From Planctomycetaceae bacterium (GTDB taxonomy: Bacteria > Planctomycetota > Planctomycetia > Planctomycetales > Planctomycetaceae), in the NCBI GenBank assembly GCA_023258825.1, contig JALQWE010000204.1, positions 266 through 6,715 on the forward strand: a DNA stretch of 6,450 nucleotides, read 5' to 3'. Shown here in pieces: positions 6,324-6,450 of the stretch (its first letter is position 1; every line of letters starts with the position of its first letter). Below the pieces are notes generated by a model. The model saw only the letters and a program-made list of their open reading frames with translations, had not been told where the DNA came from and did not search any database. A program made the position numbers and the translations under genes.

Positions 6324-6448
6324 AAGACGATGAACGCCGTTGCAATCAGTGCCAGGAGTGAGGCGAAGGTAATTTTCCAGACGCTGTAGGGGCGTTCTCC
6401 CTGGACCTCCCCAGTCGCGGCATTGATGAAGATTTGGTAGGTTTTTCC
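6305..6448 (-). CDS. C-terminal end of a membrane-anchored protein (5' part beyond the right edge)
   Basis: The minus-strand frame entering from the right edge codes 47 residues before TGA at 6307-6305. It begins GKTYQIFINAATGEVQGERP and continues YSVWKI, followed by one membrane helix of about 18 residues (FASLLALIATAFIVFW) and a short tail IMRA. The 'xVNxxTGEVxGxRPYS' segment just before a terminal helix resembles the ends of some bacterial zinc-ribbon-containing membrane proteins; I recall this from family patterns and cannot confirm it from this fragment. It converges on the lipoprotein gene across an 83-base gap. It is too short to stand as an ORF but reads clearly as coding. Confidence 0.7.
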   Translation of the reverse strand, partial: GKTYQIFINAATGEVQGERPYSVWKITFASLLALIATAFIVFWIMRA

Positions 6449-6450
6449 CT

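Overview
The window looks like chromosomal DNA from a planctomycete (Planctomycetota), probably of the Planctomycetaceae type. The strongest sign is a gene that joins a prepilin-type N-terminus to a DUF1559 body, a family greatly expanded in that phylum. A short secreted 'GKV-x-x-x-G-x-P-L' lipoprotein follows it, which is also a common planctomycete arrangement. The wide, GC-rich spacers between genes fit too. I assign no genus.

Layout from left to right. At 1-516 (minus) lies the N-terminal part of an exported parallel beta-helix protein. It runs off the left edge and is open throughout. At 851-2719 (minus) is a complete secreted serine hydrolase of the S15 / X-Pro dipeptidyl-peptidase (CocE/NonD) type with its Ser-Asp-His triad visible. 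A 535-base spacer (2720-3254) has no convincing gene but carries GC-rich hairpins and an operator-like palindrome. At 3255-4367 (minus) is a CobW/COG0523-type GTPase with P-loop, CxCC metal motif and NRVD motif. Its start is set at an internal ATG with a good ribosome binding site. A divergent control region (4368-4651) follows. At 4652-5692 (plus) is the DUF1559 pseudopilin-like protein, and 88 bases later, at 5781-6221 (plus), a small lipoprotein. Convergent to it, at 6305-6448 (minus), is the C-terminal 47 residues of a protein ending in a membrane helix, cut by the right edge.

How the genes fit together: the DUF1559 gene and the lipoprotein gene probably form one transcription unit of envelope proteins. 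The S15 hydrolase and the beta-helix protein are both exported and could act in breakdown of peptides and polymers outside the cytoplasm, but their long spacers argue against one operon. The GTPase is a stand-alone metal-trafficking candidate. Its upstream region contains an imperfect palindrome resembling the core of a zinc-uptake-regulator (Zur) box, and this is the most testable observation here.

No mobile element, CRISPR array, tRNA or rRNA is visible. I did not find a clearly new multi-gene system. The points worth follow-up are the Zur-like site, the DUF1559 variant that lacks the usual histidine, the hairpins in the spacers, and the two edge-truncated genes.
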